Shown piece after piece: positions 25,404 through 32,903 of a stretch of 64,000 nt of DNA. Within the stretch, counting starts at the first letter, position 1. Each line of letters opens with the position of its first letter. The notes below the pieces were generated by a model that made no database searches, was not told the DNA's origin, and saw nothing but the letters and a program-made list of their open reading frames with translations. Both the position numbers and the translations under genes were made by a program. The stretch is from Erythrobacter sp. NAP1 (GTDB lineage: Bacteria; Pseudomonadota; Alphaproteobacteria; Sphingomonadales; Sphingomonadaceae), in NCBI RefSeq assembly GCF_000152865.1, contig NZ_CH672390.1:2893468-2957467 (forward strand), given 5' to 3'.

Positions 25404-27445
25404 GCGCAATAACGCTCGCCGTTCAGCGCTGCACCACGCTGCGGCTGATCGAGCCTGACGGCACCGAGACAGAAGTCCCGATCGACACGCAGGCCGAGCC
25501 TACGAAGGATGCCGCGCGCCTGAAAGCTGCCGAAGCGGTCGCGGCGGCAAGGGCTCTCGAAGAAGAGGAAGCGCGCGCCGCCGAGGAGGCTGCCAAGGCC
25601 GCTCGCGATAAAGCGAAAGCCGAGGCCGAAGCGAAGGCGAAGAAAGAGGCCGAAGAAAAGGCCAGGCGCGAGGCAGAAGAAAAAGCGAAAGCTGAAGCCG
25701 CGGCCAAGGCCAAGGCAGAGGCAGAGAAGAAGGCCAGGGAAGAGGCCGAGCGTAAGGCGCGCGAAGAGGCGGAAGCCAAAGCCAAGGCAGAAGAGAAAGC
25801 GCGTAAAGCCGCCGAGCAAAAAGCGCGCAAGGAGGCCGAAGAAAAGGCTCGCAAGGAAGCTGAGGCCAAAGCCAAGAAAGAGGCGGAAGAAAAGGCCAAG
25901 GCCGAGGCAGAGCGCAAAGCCAAAGAGGAAGCCGAACGCAAAGCGAAAGAAGAAGCCGAGCGTAAGGCACGCGAAGAAGCGGAGGCGCAAGCCAAGGCAG
26001 AAGCTGAGGCAAAGGCCAAGAAAGAAGCAGAAGAAAAGGCCCGACGCGAGGCAGAGGCCAAGGCCAAGAAAGAGGCTGAGGAAAAAGCCAAGCGCGAAGC
26101 CGCGGCCAAAGCGAAAAAAGAGGCGGAAGCAAAGGCCAAACGCGAAGCGGAACAAAAAGCAAAGGCCGAAGCTGAAGCCAAGGCAAAAGCCGAGGCCGAA
26201 AAGAAAGCCAAGCAAGAGGCCGAGCGCAAGGCGCGCGAAGAAGCGGAAGCCAAAGCCAAGGCCAAGGAAGAAGCCGAAGCCAAGGCTAAGGCGGAGGCCG
26301 AAGAGAAGGCGCGCAAGGCGGCCGAGGATAAGGCAAAGCGCGAGGCTGAAAAGAAGGCGAAGGCCGACGCCGCCAAAGCCGAAAAGGAAGCCAAGGCCAA
26401 GGCCCGCGATCTCGGCAAGACCTTCCGTCGCCTCATCAAGGAAACCGGCCCGATCAGCCTCGCCCACTACATGGCCGAGAGCAATATGCGCTACTACACC
26501 AGCCGCGATCCGCTGGGTGAGGACGCCGACTTCATCACCGCGCCTGAAGTCAGCCAGATGTTCGGCGAGCTTATCGGGCTATGGCTGGCCGATCTGTGGG
26601 TCCGGATGGGATCGCGTAAGCGTATCCACTATGTCGAGCTTGGCCCCGGACGCGGGACGCTGGCAAGCGATGCGCTGCGCACGGCGGCGCGCTATGAGTT
26701 CGCACCGCAGGTCCACTTTGTCGAAACCTCGCCTGCCCTGCGCAAGATCCAGCTCGAAGCGTTTCCGGATGCGCAGCATCACGACGACCTCTCGACGCTT
26801 CCGGACGATGCTCCGCTGCTGATTGTCGCCAACGAGTTCTTCGATGCGCTGCCGATCCACCAGCTCGTTCGCAGTGCCAATGGCTGGCATGAGCGATTGG
26901 TCGGTCTCGAAGACGATGAATTCGTGTTCGTCGCAGGCGACAAACCGATGGATTCAATAGTCCCGCGCAGCTGGAAGAGCGCGAGCCAGGGCACAATGAT
27001 CGAAACAAGCGCTGCGGCAAGCGCGGTGATGCAGGAAATCGCCGGTCGCCTGAAAGAGCAGGGCGGTGCGGCGCTCATCATTGACTATGGCGCATTCGAG
27101 CTGCGCGCAGGCTCGACCCTTCAGGCGATCCGCAGTCACGAGAAGGTCGACGTCTTCGCTCACCCGGGGCAGGCGGACTTAACCGCACACGTCGATTTCG
27201 AAATGCTCAAGGACGTCGCCGAAAAGAACGGCGCAGACGTGATGGGCCTGCAAATGCAAGGCGAATGGCTCCGCCAGATGGGGATCGAAACCCGGCTCGA
27301 GGCCCTTCAGCGCAAGAACCCGGCTGAAAAGGACAAGCTCAAACGTCAGTTCGACCGGCTCGTGGATGACGGCCAGATGGGCCTGTTGTTCAAGGTGCTG
27401 GGCATTTGCGGCCGCCGCTGGCCGATTGGCGTGGGCTTCGATTGA
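25295..27445 (+). CDS. MidA/NDUFAF7-type SAM methyltransferase with long charged-helix N-terminal extension
   Basis: 716 residues. The C-terminal part (about 373-716) is a normal-sized MidA/NDUFAF7 (DUF185) domain with DPLGEDADFITAPEVSQMFGE, the SAM motif VELGPGRGTL (about 447-456), NEFFDALP and HVDFEML; mitochondrial relatives methylate an Arg of complex I. Before it lies an extension unlike the family: a short non-repeated start, an Ala/Glu segment (about 70-105) and about 32 octapeptide units (106-361). The only ATG, GTG or TTG in frame before the repeats is the ATG at 25295, inside lgt. The next such codon lies within the catalytic domain, so a repeat-less protein would lack its beginning. 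No membrane segment or signal peptide is present. Confidence 0.85.
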   Translation: MANNTPDTDWIDCHDLRRDEEARGNRSDERGDQSGLGAITLAVQRCTTLRLIEPDGTETEVPIDTQAEPTKDAARLKAAEAVAAARALEEEEARAAEEAAKAARDKAKAEAEAKAKKEAEEKARREAEEKAKAEAAAKAKAEAEKKAREEAERKAREEAEAKAKAEEKARKAAEQKARKEAEEKARKEAEAKAKKEAEEKAKAEAERKAKEEAERKAKEEAERKAREEAEAQAKAEAEAKAKKEAEEKARREAEAKAKKEAEEKAKREAAAKAKKEAEAKAKREAEQKAKAEAEAKAKAEAEKKAKQEAERKAREEAEAKAKAKEEAEAKAKAEAEEKARKAAEDKAKREAEKKAKADAAKAEKEAKAKARDLGKTFRRLIKETGPISLAHYMAESNMRYYTSRDPLGEDADFITAPEVSQMFGELIGLWLADLWVRMGSRKRIHYVELGPGRGTLASDALRTAARYEFAPQVHFVETSPALRKIQLEAFPDAQHHDDLSTLPDDAPLLIVANEFFDALPIHQLVRSANGWHERLVGLEDDEFVFVAGDKPMDSIVPRSWKSASQGTMIETSAAASAVMQEIAGRLKEQGGAALIIDYGAFELRAGSTLQAIRSHEKVDVFAHPGQADLTAHVDFEMLKDVAEKNGADVMGLQMQGEWLRQMGIETRLEALQRKNPAEKDKLKRQFDRLVDDGQMGLLFKVLGICGRRWPIGVGFD
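25610..26377 (+). repeat. About 32 tandem 24-bp units encoding a KA[KR]xEAEx octapeptide
   Basis: Residues 106-361 of the methyltransferase are built of octads starting with Lys-Ala, ideal for i to i+4 Glu-Lys salt bridges, like TolA domain II or a single alpha helix. One unit is six residues (KAKAEE) and one is ten (KAKAKEEAEA), together keeping the total at 256. At DNA level the units differ by many synonymous changes, so this is an old repeat and not a recent slippage product. The coding strand is strongly purine-rich. Confidence 0.9.
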
Positions 27446-27502
27446 TTGTAACCCTTAGCGCGCTTCGTACGTATACATCTGCGGAGCAGCTGGAGACCGA
27501 AT

Positions 27503-27934
27503 ATGATCGTGCGCGCATTGATGGGCCTTGTCACAAGCCTTGCGGCATTAATGCTGAGCGCGACAACGGCGCTTGCTGCTGAGCCCATTTCGGGCCGCTG
27601 GGTCACCGAAGAACGCGATGCGATTGTAGAGATCAAGCCGTGCGGGAGCACGACCTGCGGTACGATTGCACGATTTCTCGTTCCGCCGCCCGATGGCCTC
27701 GACCAACGCGACATCAACAATCCTGAGCCCGAGCTGCGCCGTCGGCGCCTGCTCGGCCTTCCGATCCTCACGCAGTTCCGCCGCGACGACGAGCTGTGGC
27801 GTGGGCGTATCTACGATCCCAAGAGCGGCAAGAGCTACCGCTCGGTGATCCGCCGCACGGGTCCGAACACGATCGAAGTGCGCGGTTGCATCGGACCGTT
27901 CTGCCAAGCGCAAGTCTGGCGCAAGGCGCGTTAG
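27503..27934 (+). CDS. DUF2147 secreted protein
   Basis: 143 residues with a signal peptide (cleavage after ALA, about 25). The mature part has the DUF2147 pattern: GRWVTEERDAIVEIKPCG at the start, GRIYDPKSGKSYRS in the middle and a final CIGPFCQAQVWRK. Four cysteines, two near each end, could form disulfides in the periplasm. Family members have an unknown role, often annotated as lipocalin-like. A set of hairpins follows. Confidence 0.88.
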   Translation: MIVRALMGLVTSLAALMLSATTALAAEPISGRWVTEERDAIVEIKPCGSTTCGTIARFLVPPPDGLDQRDINNPEPELRRRRLLGLPILTQFRRDDELWRGRIYDPKSGKSYRSVIRRTGPNTIEVRGCIGPFCQAQVWRKAR

Positions 27935-27974
27935 GGTTTGAGCGCCCGCATCCGCGGACGCTTCCTCGCTAGAC

Positions 27975-28036
27975 GCGCAGCATAGCTGCGCCCGCTGCGG
28001 GCGCCCGGTCGGGCTTGCGGTCGCTGGGGGCGACCG
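27975..28036. terminator. Cluster of three GC hairpins between convergent genes
   Basis: Stems at 27975-27980/27986-27991 (GCGCAG), 27988-27994/27998-28004 (GCGCCCG) and 28018-28024/28030-28036 (CGGTCGC). The first two share bases and are mutually exclusive. No T-run follows, so ending by this route would be Rho-assisted or weak. They separate DUF2147 from the osmoprotectant transporter. Confidence 0.5.
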
Positions 28037-28047
28037 GCTTGCGGTGC

Positions 28048-29586
28048 TCACAGACCTATCTTGTCAGCCAGTTCTTCCGCCGCCTCTTTCGGGCTAAGTT
28101 TGCCTTCGCCCTCGCGGTCGACGGCGAAATTGGCCTCGCGCATGGCCTCGACCGAAATCGCGCCGATCAGCGGTTCGAGCGCGCGGGCGATCTCCTCGTT
28201 TTCGGCTATCCGCGGGCTCATCATGATCATCGCGTCATAGCTCGGGAGAGCCTCGCGTGGGTCTTCGAGCACCACCAACCGATCCGCCGCGATGCGACCG
28301 TCGGAAGTGTAGGCGCTGATCACGTCGGCCTCGCCAGAGCGCAGGGCGTTGTACATGAAGGTGGGTGAGAAATTGCGCGTCTCCCCAAACCGCAGCCCAT
28401 AGGCATCGCGAACCGCAATCCATTCGGGCCGTTCGAAGAATTCCGGATCGCCTCCAACCGCGAGTTGCGGTCCGTAGGGCACGAGATCCTCGAGCGAGGA
28501 AACGCCTAGCTCTGCCGCCCGGTCCTCCCGCATCGCGAAGGCGTAGGCGTTTTCGAAACCGAGCCGCCCCAGTACGCGAACGCCGGTGTTCTCGCGCTCC
28601 CACTCGACGATCGTCTGGTACATCTCCTCGCGACCCGGATTATCCGTGCGGTCGAGCTCGTTGGTCCAGATCGTGCCGGTGTAATCGACCGAGATGTCGA
28701 TGCTCGAATTGGCGACCGCACTATGCACGACCGCGCTGCCAAGCCCGTCGCGATATTCGACGTTGAACCCGGCCTTTTCGAGCTGCGAGCCGATCAATTG
28801 CGCAAGGATGTATTGCTCGGAGAACTGCTTGGACGCGATGACGATGGTGTCCTCGTCGTCCCCACCACTCTGGTAGTAGAGCGCGCCACCAAGACCCAGC
28901 GCCACCGCCGCAACCCCAGCGCCCCATTGCAGGCGGCTGCGCTTGGCAAAGCCGTTCTCGATCACGCCCAGCAGGGCATCGACGACCAGCGCCAGCCCCG
29001 CACTCGCAATGCATCCTGCAAGCACCAGCGCCCAGTTCTGCGTCTGAAGCCCTGCAAAGATTGGATCGCCAAGGCTCGGCTGCCCGATGGTGGTCGAGAG
29101 GGTCGCCGCACCGATTGTCCACACGCTCGCGGTGCGGATGCCGGCCATGATGAAGGGCGCTGAGAGAGGTGCTTCGACCAGCGTGAGTTTCTGCCACGAA
29201 GTCATGCCCACCCCATCGGCGGCTTCGAGTACGCCCGGGTCGAGATTGGCCTGTGCAGTCACCGCGTTTCTCAGGATCGGCAGCAGCGCATACAGCGCTA
29301 GCGCGAGAAACGCGGGCAGGAAGCCGAGAGTCGGCAAATCCTCACCAAACACCGCTCTCAAACTGAGCAGTATAGGGAAGAACAGCGCGAGGAGCGCAAG
29401 CGCCGGGATCGTCTGCACGAGGCTCGCAAAACCGAGCGCAATGCGCGAAACCGTCGCCGACCGGCTTGCCCACACGGCGAGGGGCAGCGCGACAATTATG
29501 CCGAGCCCGATGGCGCTGGCGGCGAGCACAATGTGAGCCGCAAACTTGTCACCAAGGCCGAGCAGAATCTCGAAAATCTCGCTCAC
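28048..29586 (-). CDS. Osmoprotectant ABC transporter permease fused to substrate-binding protein (ProW/OpuC type)
   Basis: 512 residues, GTG start. Residues 1-215 are a ProW-like permease with about six membrane segments and the EAA-like loop VLEAADGVGMTSWQKL. A further hydrophobic segment (about 225-245) leads into an OpuAC/OsmF-type binding domain (about 250-512) beginning IVIASKQFSEQYILAQ and containing VDYTGTIW. Such fusions import glycine betaine, choline or related quaternary amines. The gene overlaps the ATPase stop by 4 bases (GTGA), so the two are coupled. Confidence 0.92.
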   Translation of the reverse strand: MSEIFEILLGLGDKFAAHIVLAASAIGLGIIVALPLAVWASRSATVSRIALGFASLVQTIPALALLALFFPILLSLRAVFGEDLPTLGFLPAFLALALYALLPILRNAVTAQANLDPGVLEAADGVGMTSWQKLTLVEAPLSAPFIMAGIRTASVWTIGAATLSTTIGQPSLGDPIFAGLQTQNWALVLAGCIASAGLALVVDALLGVIENGFAKRSRLQWGAGVAAVALGLGGALYYQSGGDDEDTIVIASKQFSEQYILAQLIGSQLEKAGFNVEYRDGLGSAVVHSAVANSSIDISVDYTGTIWTNELDRTDNPGREEMYQTIVEWERENTGVRVLGRLGFENAYAFAMREDRAAELGVSSLEDLVPYGPQLAVGGDPEFFERPEWIAVRDAYGLRFGETRNFSPTFMYNALRSGEADVISAYTSDGRIAADRLVVLEDPREALPSYDAMIMMSPRIAENEEIARALEPLIGAISVEAMREANFAVDREGEGKLSPKEAAEELADKIGL

Positions 29587-30386
29587 GGCATCTTCTCTTC
29601 GTGGGCGAGGCGGCCTTCCATGTCGGCGAGCTTCTCAGCCTGTTGGCGGGGGACAGCGACGAGCCCTTGAGCGATTTCTCCGCCCGCTCCGCCAAGCAGG
29701 CCGCGCGGCGTTTCGTCGGCCACGAGTTCGCCATGGCTCATCACCAGCACTCGGTCGGCCAGCAGTAGCGCCTCGGCCATGTCGTGCGTGACCATGATCG
29801 TGGTGAGGCCGAGCTTTTCGTGCAGTTCGCGCACCTTCTCACCCAAAGCGTCGCGGGTGATCGGATCGAGAGCGCCGAAAGGTTCGTCCATGATGAGGAG
29901 TTCGGGTTCGCCAGCAAGCGCCCGTGCCACGCCGACGCGCTGACGTTGGCCTCCGGAAAGCTCATCGGGCATGCGGCTCGCCATGTCAGGCTCGAGTTCG
30001 ACCAGAGTGAGCAGTTCTGCGACCCGCTCGGGCGTCAGGTTTTCGCTGGCAAGCCTCGGCCCGATCGCGATGTTTTCGCCCACGGTGAAATGCGGAAACA
30101 GCCCGATCCCCTGAAACACGTAACCGACGCGGCGGCGCAGCTGTGCGGAGCGCAGGCTGGTCACGTCTTCGCCAGCAAAAAGCACCCGCCCGCCGGTCGG
30201 CTCGACCAGCGTGTTGACCATCTTGAGCAGAGTCGATTTCCCCGACCCAGACGATCCGACCAGCGCAACAAAGCTGCCCGCCGCGATCTCGCACGAAACG
30301 CCGCCAACCGCGATGACGTCGCCATAGCGCCGCTCGGCCTGATCGAAGCGCAGGATCGCGCCCCCGGTTGTGCTTGCAGTGGTGAT
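29583..30386 (-). CDS. Osmoprotectant ABC transporter ATP-binding protein with no canonical start codon
   Basis: ProV/OpuCA-like ATPase. Walker A (VGSSGSGKST), the Q-loop YVFQGIG, the signature LSGGQRQRVGVARAL and Walker B LLIMDEPFGALD are all present. The first in-frame ATG is at 30221, downstream of Walker A, so starting there would give a dead protein. Between the upstream in-frame TGA (30465-30467) and 30221 there is no ATG, GTG or TTG. The coordinates given use the ATC at 30384-30386 (reading M/I-TTASTTGGAILRF), where a single base change would restore ATG; a CTG at 30351-30353 is the alternative. A 267-residue protein results. No CBS pair is present. Confidence 0.8.
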   Translation of the reverse strand: MTTASTTGGAILRFDQAERRYGDVIAVGGVSCEIAAGSFVALVGSSGSGKSTLLKMVNTLVEPTGGRVLFAGEDVTSLRSAQLRRRVGYVFQGIGLFPHFTVGENIAIGPRLASENLTPERVAELLTLVELEPDMASRMPDELSGGQRQRVGVARALAGEPELLIMDEPFGALDPITRDALGEKVRELHEKLGLTTIMVTHDMAEALLLADRVLVMSHGELVADETPRGLLGGAGGEIAQGLVAVPRQQAEKLADMEGRLAHEEKMP

Positions 30387-30390
30387 GGTT

Positions 30391-30891
30391 TTAGCCCCCG
30401 TCCCCGGAGGGATCGGCGTCGCTTTCCGCTTCTGCCTCCTCCTCAGCGGGCGGCGGGAGATAGGTCACGCGCTTGATCTCGATCGACTTGCCGTCGCCAT
30501 TGGTCGCGATGACGAGGCCGTTTTCGTCCTCCGCCTCGGTCTCCCAGCATGCGCCCAGTCCTGAATCGGGTTCGAAGCAGATGGTCCCGTCGGGGCGCTG
30601 TTCCCACGAACCTTGGGCAAAGGGCGCTCCGTTGCGCAGATCGCGGTAGCGCCCGCCTTCATCAAAGAAGGTTGTCTGGACCGCACCGTCGGTTCCCACA
30701 GTCAACCAGCCGCTGTCCGTGACTGCCAATGTGATGCTTTCGGTGGTGGAACCGCCGCCCCCACTTTCTCCTGCGGCGTCGGTGGCGGGCGCGCTTTCGG
30801 CTTCGCCGCCCCCTGTTTCTTCCGCGCAGGCGCCCAGCGTGAGGATGCCAGCGACGGCGATTGCGGCGATCAGCGGTGTTCGAATTTGCAT
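30391..30891 (-). CDS. Hypothetical lipoprotein
   Basis: 166 residues from the ATG at 30891. Signal peptide with lipobox LGAC, then a Gly/Ser/Glu-rich spacer, a compact domain (about 50-135: GWLTVGTDGAVQTTFFDEGGRYRD, CFEPDSGLGACWE) and a Pro/Glu/Asp-rich acidic tail. Two cysteines flank the FEPDSGLGA loop. It resembles the small GxxGxxxTTFF secreted proteins of erythrobacters, function unknown. Its stop lies 5 bases before the proposed transporter ATPase start, so it is likely the first gene of that operon. Confidence 0.78.
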   Translation of the reverse strand: MQIRTPLIAAIAVAGILTLGACAEETGGGEAESAPATDAAGESGGGGSTTESITLAVTDSGWLTVGTDGAVQTTFFDEGGRYRDLRNGAPFAQGSWEQRPDGTICFEPDSGLGACWETEAEDENGLVIATNGDGKSIEIKRVTYLPPPAEEEAEAESDADPSGDGG

Positions 30892-31051
30892 GGTGTCGCC
30901 AAGCCTAGAAGCGAAAATCCGATCCGCCAAGCGCAGCGTTGTCGGCCAAGCGTTGGCCTTGGGCGAAGCACTTGCTAAGGGCCTTGCACAATCAACCGGA
31001 GAGGGCTGGCGAGGATCGCCTGCCGATAGAAATACAGCGAAAGACAAAGTA

Positions 31052-32221
31052 ATGCGCGCTACCCCCGATTTCGATTTCCAGCTTGGCGAAAGCGCCGAGA
31101 TGATCCGCGATTCCGTCGGCCGCTTTGCCGATGAGCAGATCGCGCCGCTTGCCGAGAAGATCGACCGCGAAGACTATTTCCCGCAGGCTGAGCTTTGGCA
31201 GGCGATGGGCGAGCTTGGCCTCCACGGCATCACCGTGGGCGAAGAAGATGGCGGGCTTGGCCTCGGCTATCTTGAGCACGTGATCGCCGTCGAGGAAGTC
31301 AGCCGCGCAAGCGCCTCGCTCGGCCTTTCCTATGGCGCGCATTCGAACCTTTGCATCAACCAGATCCGACGCTGGGGCAACGGGGAGCAGAAGGCGAAAT
31401 ACCTGCCCGGCCTGATTTCAGGCGAGCATGTCGGCAGCCTCGCGATGTCAGAGGCAAGCGCGGGATCGGACGTGGTTTCGATGAAGCTCAAGGCTGAGGC
31501 AGTTCAGGGCGGCTACGTGCTCAACGGCACAAAGTTCTGGATCACCAATGCGACCTATGCCGACACGCTGGTCGTTTACGCCAAGACCGACGGCAATGCA
31601 GGCTCGCGCGGGATCACGGCCTTCCTGATTGAAAAGGACGACGAGGGTTTCTCTATCGGCCAGAAGATCGAAAAGGTGGGCATGCGCGGCTCGCCCACGG
31701 CAGAGCTGGTGTTCGACGATTGCCACATTCCAGAGGACCGCGTGATGGGGCCTCTCAATGGCGGCGTGGGCGTGCTGATGAGCGGTCTCGATTACGAGCG
31801 CGTGGTGCTTGCGGGGCTTCAGCTCGGGATCATGCAGGCGTGTCTCGACACGGTCATCCCCTACCTGCGCGAGCGCAAGCAGTTCGGTAAGCCGATTGGC
31901 TCCTTCCAGCTGATGCAGGCCAAGGTCGCCGACATGTATGTCGCGCTTCAGACCGCGCGGGCCTACACCTACGCGGTCGCCAAAGCCTGCGATGCCGACC
32001 AGACAACGCGCTTCGATGCGGCGGGCGTGATCCTGTATGCGAGCGAAAGCGCCTTCAAGGTCGCCGCTGAAAGCGTTCAGGCATTGGGCGGCGCAGGCTA
32101 CACGCTCGACTGGCCGGTCGAGCGCTACATGCGCGATGCGAAGTTGCTCGACATCGGCGCGGGGACGAACGAGATCCGCCGGATGTTGATCGGGCGTGAA
32201 TTGATTGGGGCGGCTGGCTGA
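31052..32221 (+). CDS. Isovaleryl-CoA dehydrogenase
   Basis: FAD enzyme that oxidises isovaleryl-CoA to 3-methylcrotonyl-CoA in leucine breakdown, passing electrons to ETF. 389 residues from the ATG at 31052. Acyl-CoA dehydrogenase signatures: SLAMSEASAGSDVVSMKLKA, KFWITNATYADTLVVYAKTD and QALGGAGYTLDWPVERYMRD. The catalytic Glu is at 249 in SGLDYERVVLAG, the helix-G position specific to isovaleryl-CoA dehydrogenases. It is followed without gap by DUF1330, a broken membrane gene and the methylcrotonyl-CoA carboxylase beta gene. Confidence 0.93.
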   Translation: MRATPDFDFQLGESAEMIRDSVGRFADEQIAPLAEKIDREDYFPQAELWQAMGELGLHGITVGEEDGGLGLGYLEHVIAVEEVSRASASLGLSYGAHSNLCINQIRRWGNGEQKAKYLPGLISGEHVGSLAMSEASAGSDVVSMKLKAEAVQGGYVLNGTKFWITNATYADTLVVYAKTDGNAGSRGITAFLIEKDDEGFSIGQKIEKVGMRGSPTAELVFDDCHIPEDRVMGPLNGGVGVLMSGLDYERVVLAGLQLGIMQACLDTVIPYLRERKQFGKPIGSFQLMQAKVADMYVALQTARAYTYAVAKACDADQTTRFDAAGVILYASESAFKVAAESVQALGGAGYTLDWPVERYMRDAKLLDIGAGTNEIRRMLIGRELIGAAG

Positions 32222-32532
32222 TGCCCGTTTATATGATCAGCCGCATGACGATCCACGACCGCTCTAAGTACGACAAATATGAAGAGCGCTTCATGGAAAT
32301 TTTCGAGAAGTTCGACGGCACCATGCTGAGCGTCGATGAGGAGCCGCAAGTCGTGGCCGGTGACTGGAAAGCCACCCGTAGTGTGCTGATGCAGTTTCCG
32401 ACCAAGGAACAGCTCTTCGCCTGGCTAACCTCGCCCGAATATCAAGAGATCGGCAAATTTCGTGATGCGGGCAGCACGGCTGAAGCGATCATCGTCAAGG
32501 GCCTGGAGCCCGGCGACCTGCCTGGAACCTGA
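32221..32532 (+). CDS. DUF1330 protein
   Basis: 103 residues, start ATG sharing one base with the preceding TGA (TGATG). A small dimeric ferredoxin-like alpha/beta barrel family; the typical LEPGDL-type end and Y-x-R-F helix are visible. Function unknown, often linked to catabolic clusters. Its stop overlaps the next start (TGATG at 32530-32534), so the cluster is tightly coupled. Confidence 0.85.
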   Translation: MPVYMISRMTIHDRSKYDKYEERFMEIFEKFDGTMLSVDEEPQVVAGDWKATRSVLMQFPTKEQLFAWLTSPEYQEIGKFRDAGSTAEAIIVKGLEPGDLPGT

Positions 32533-32903
32533 TGCCGGTCTACGCCAAGGCGATCTGGACGATCGGGTTTCTCGTGGGGACGACGACGCACACGCTCGAC
32601 CTGATCAACTTTGGCTGGCTGCCCTACGATTTCCGCCCTCTGCCGTGGAACATCTACTGGACGAGCCTCACTTTCCTCGATCCTCTGGCGGCGCTGTTGA
32701 TCTGGCTGCGCGAGTGATGGGCCGTGGTGCTCGGCGCTCTCATCATGACTTCGAACGTGCTGGTGAATGGCTACACCGCGTTCGGGCTCGGCTATCAGCA
32801 GTTCTACTTCGGCCTCGCCTTCCAGGCACCGTTTGCAGCGTTTGTGTTTTTCGTCGCTTGGAGGCATTGGCAGGCGACGCATAGCCAAATCGAGGGATCA
32901 TGA
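32532..32903 (+). pseudogene. Four-TM membrane protein interrupted by an in-frame TGA
   Basis: The frame beginning at the ATG at 32532 meets TGA at 32715-32717 (codon 62) and, without any shift, continues open for another 61 codons to TGA at 32901-32903, which overlaps the next gene's ATG. Both halves read as one protein of about 123 residues: two hydrophobic segments before the stop (WTIGFLVGTTTHTLDLI, TFLDPLAALLIWLRE) and two after (AVVLGALIMTSNVLVNGY, FQAPFAAFVFFVAW). A CGA to TGA transition is the simplest explanation. Either a nonsense mutation, a sequencing error, or two separate peptides. Confidence 0.75.

Noticed and set aside
25610..26377. Possible CRISPR array or minisatellite
   Set aside because: Units are contiguous, in coding frame and diverged by synonymous changes; there are no spacers.
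25400..26467. Long minus-strand frames of 228 to 355 residues opposite the octad repeat
   Set aside because: They are antisense translations of the 24-base repeat (runs of Leu/Phe/Gly or Ser/Ala), kept open by its periodicity; no ribosome-binding site or domain.
30391..31047. Extended start of the lipoprotein gene at 31047
   Set aside because: The extension has no ribosome-binding site and would hide the clear signal peptide and lipobox beginning at the ATG at 30891.
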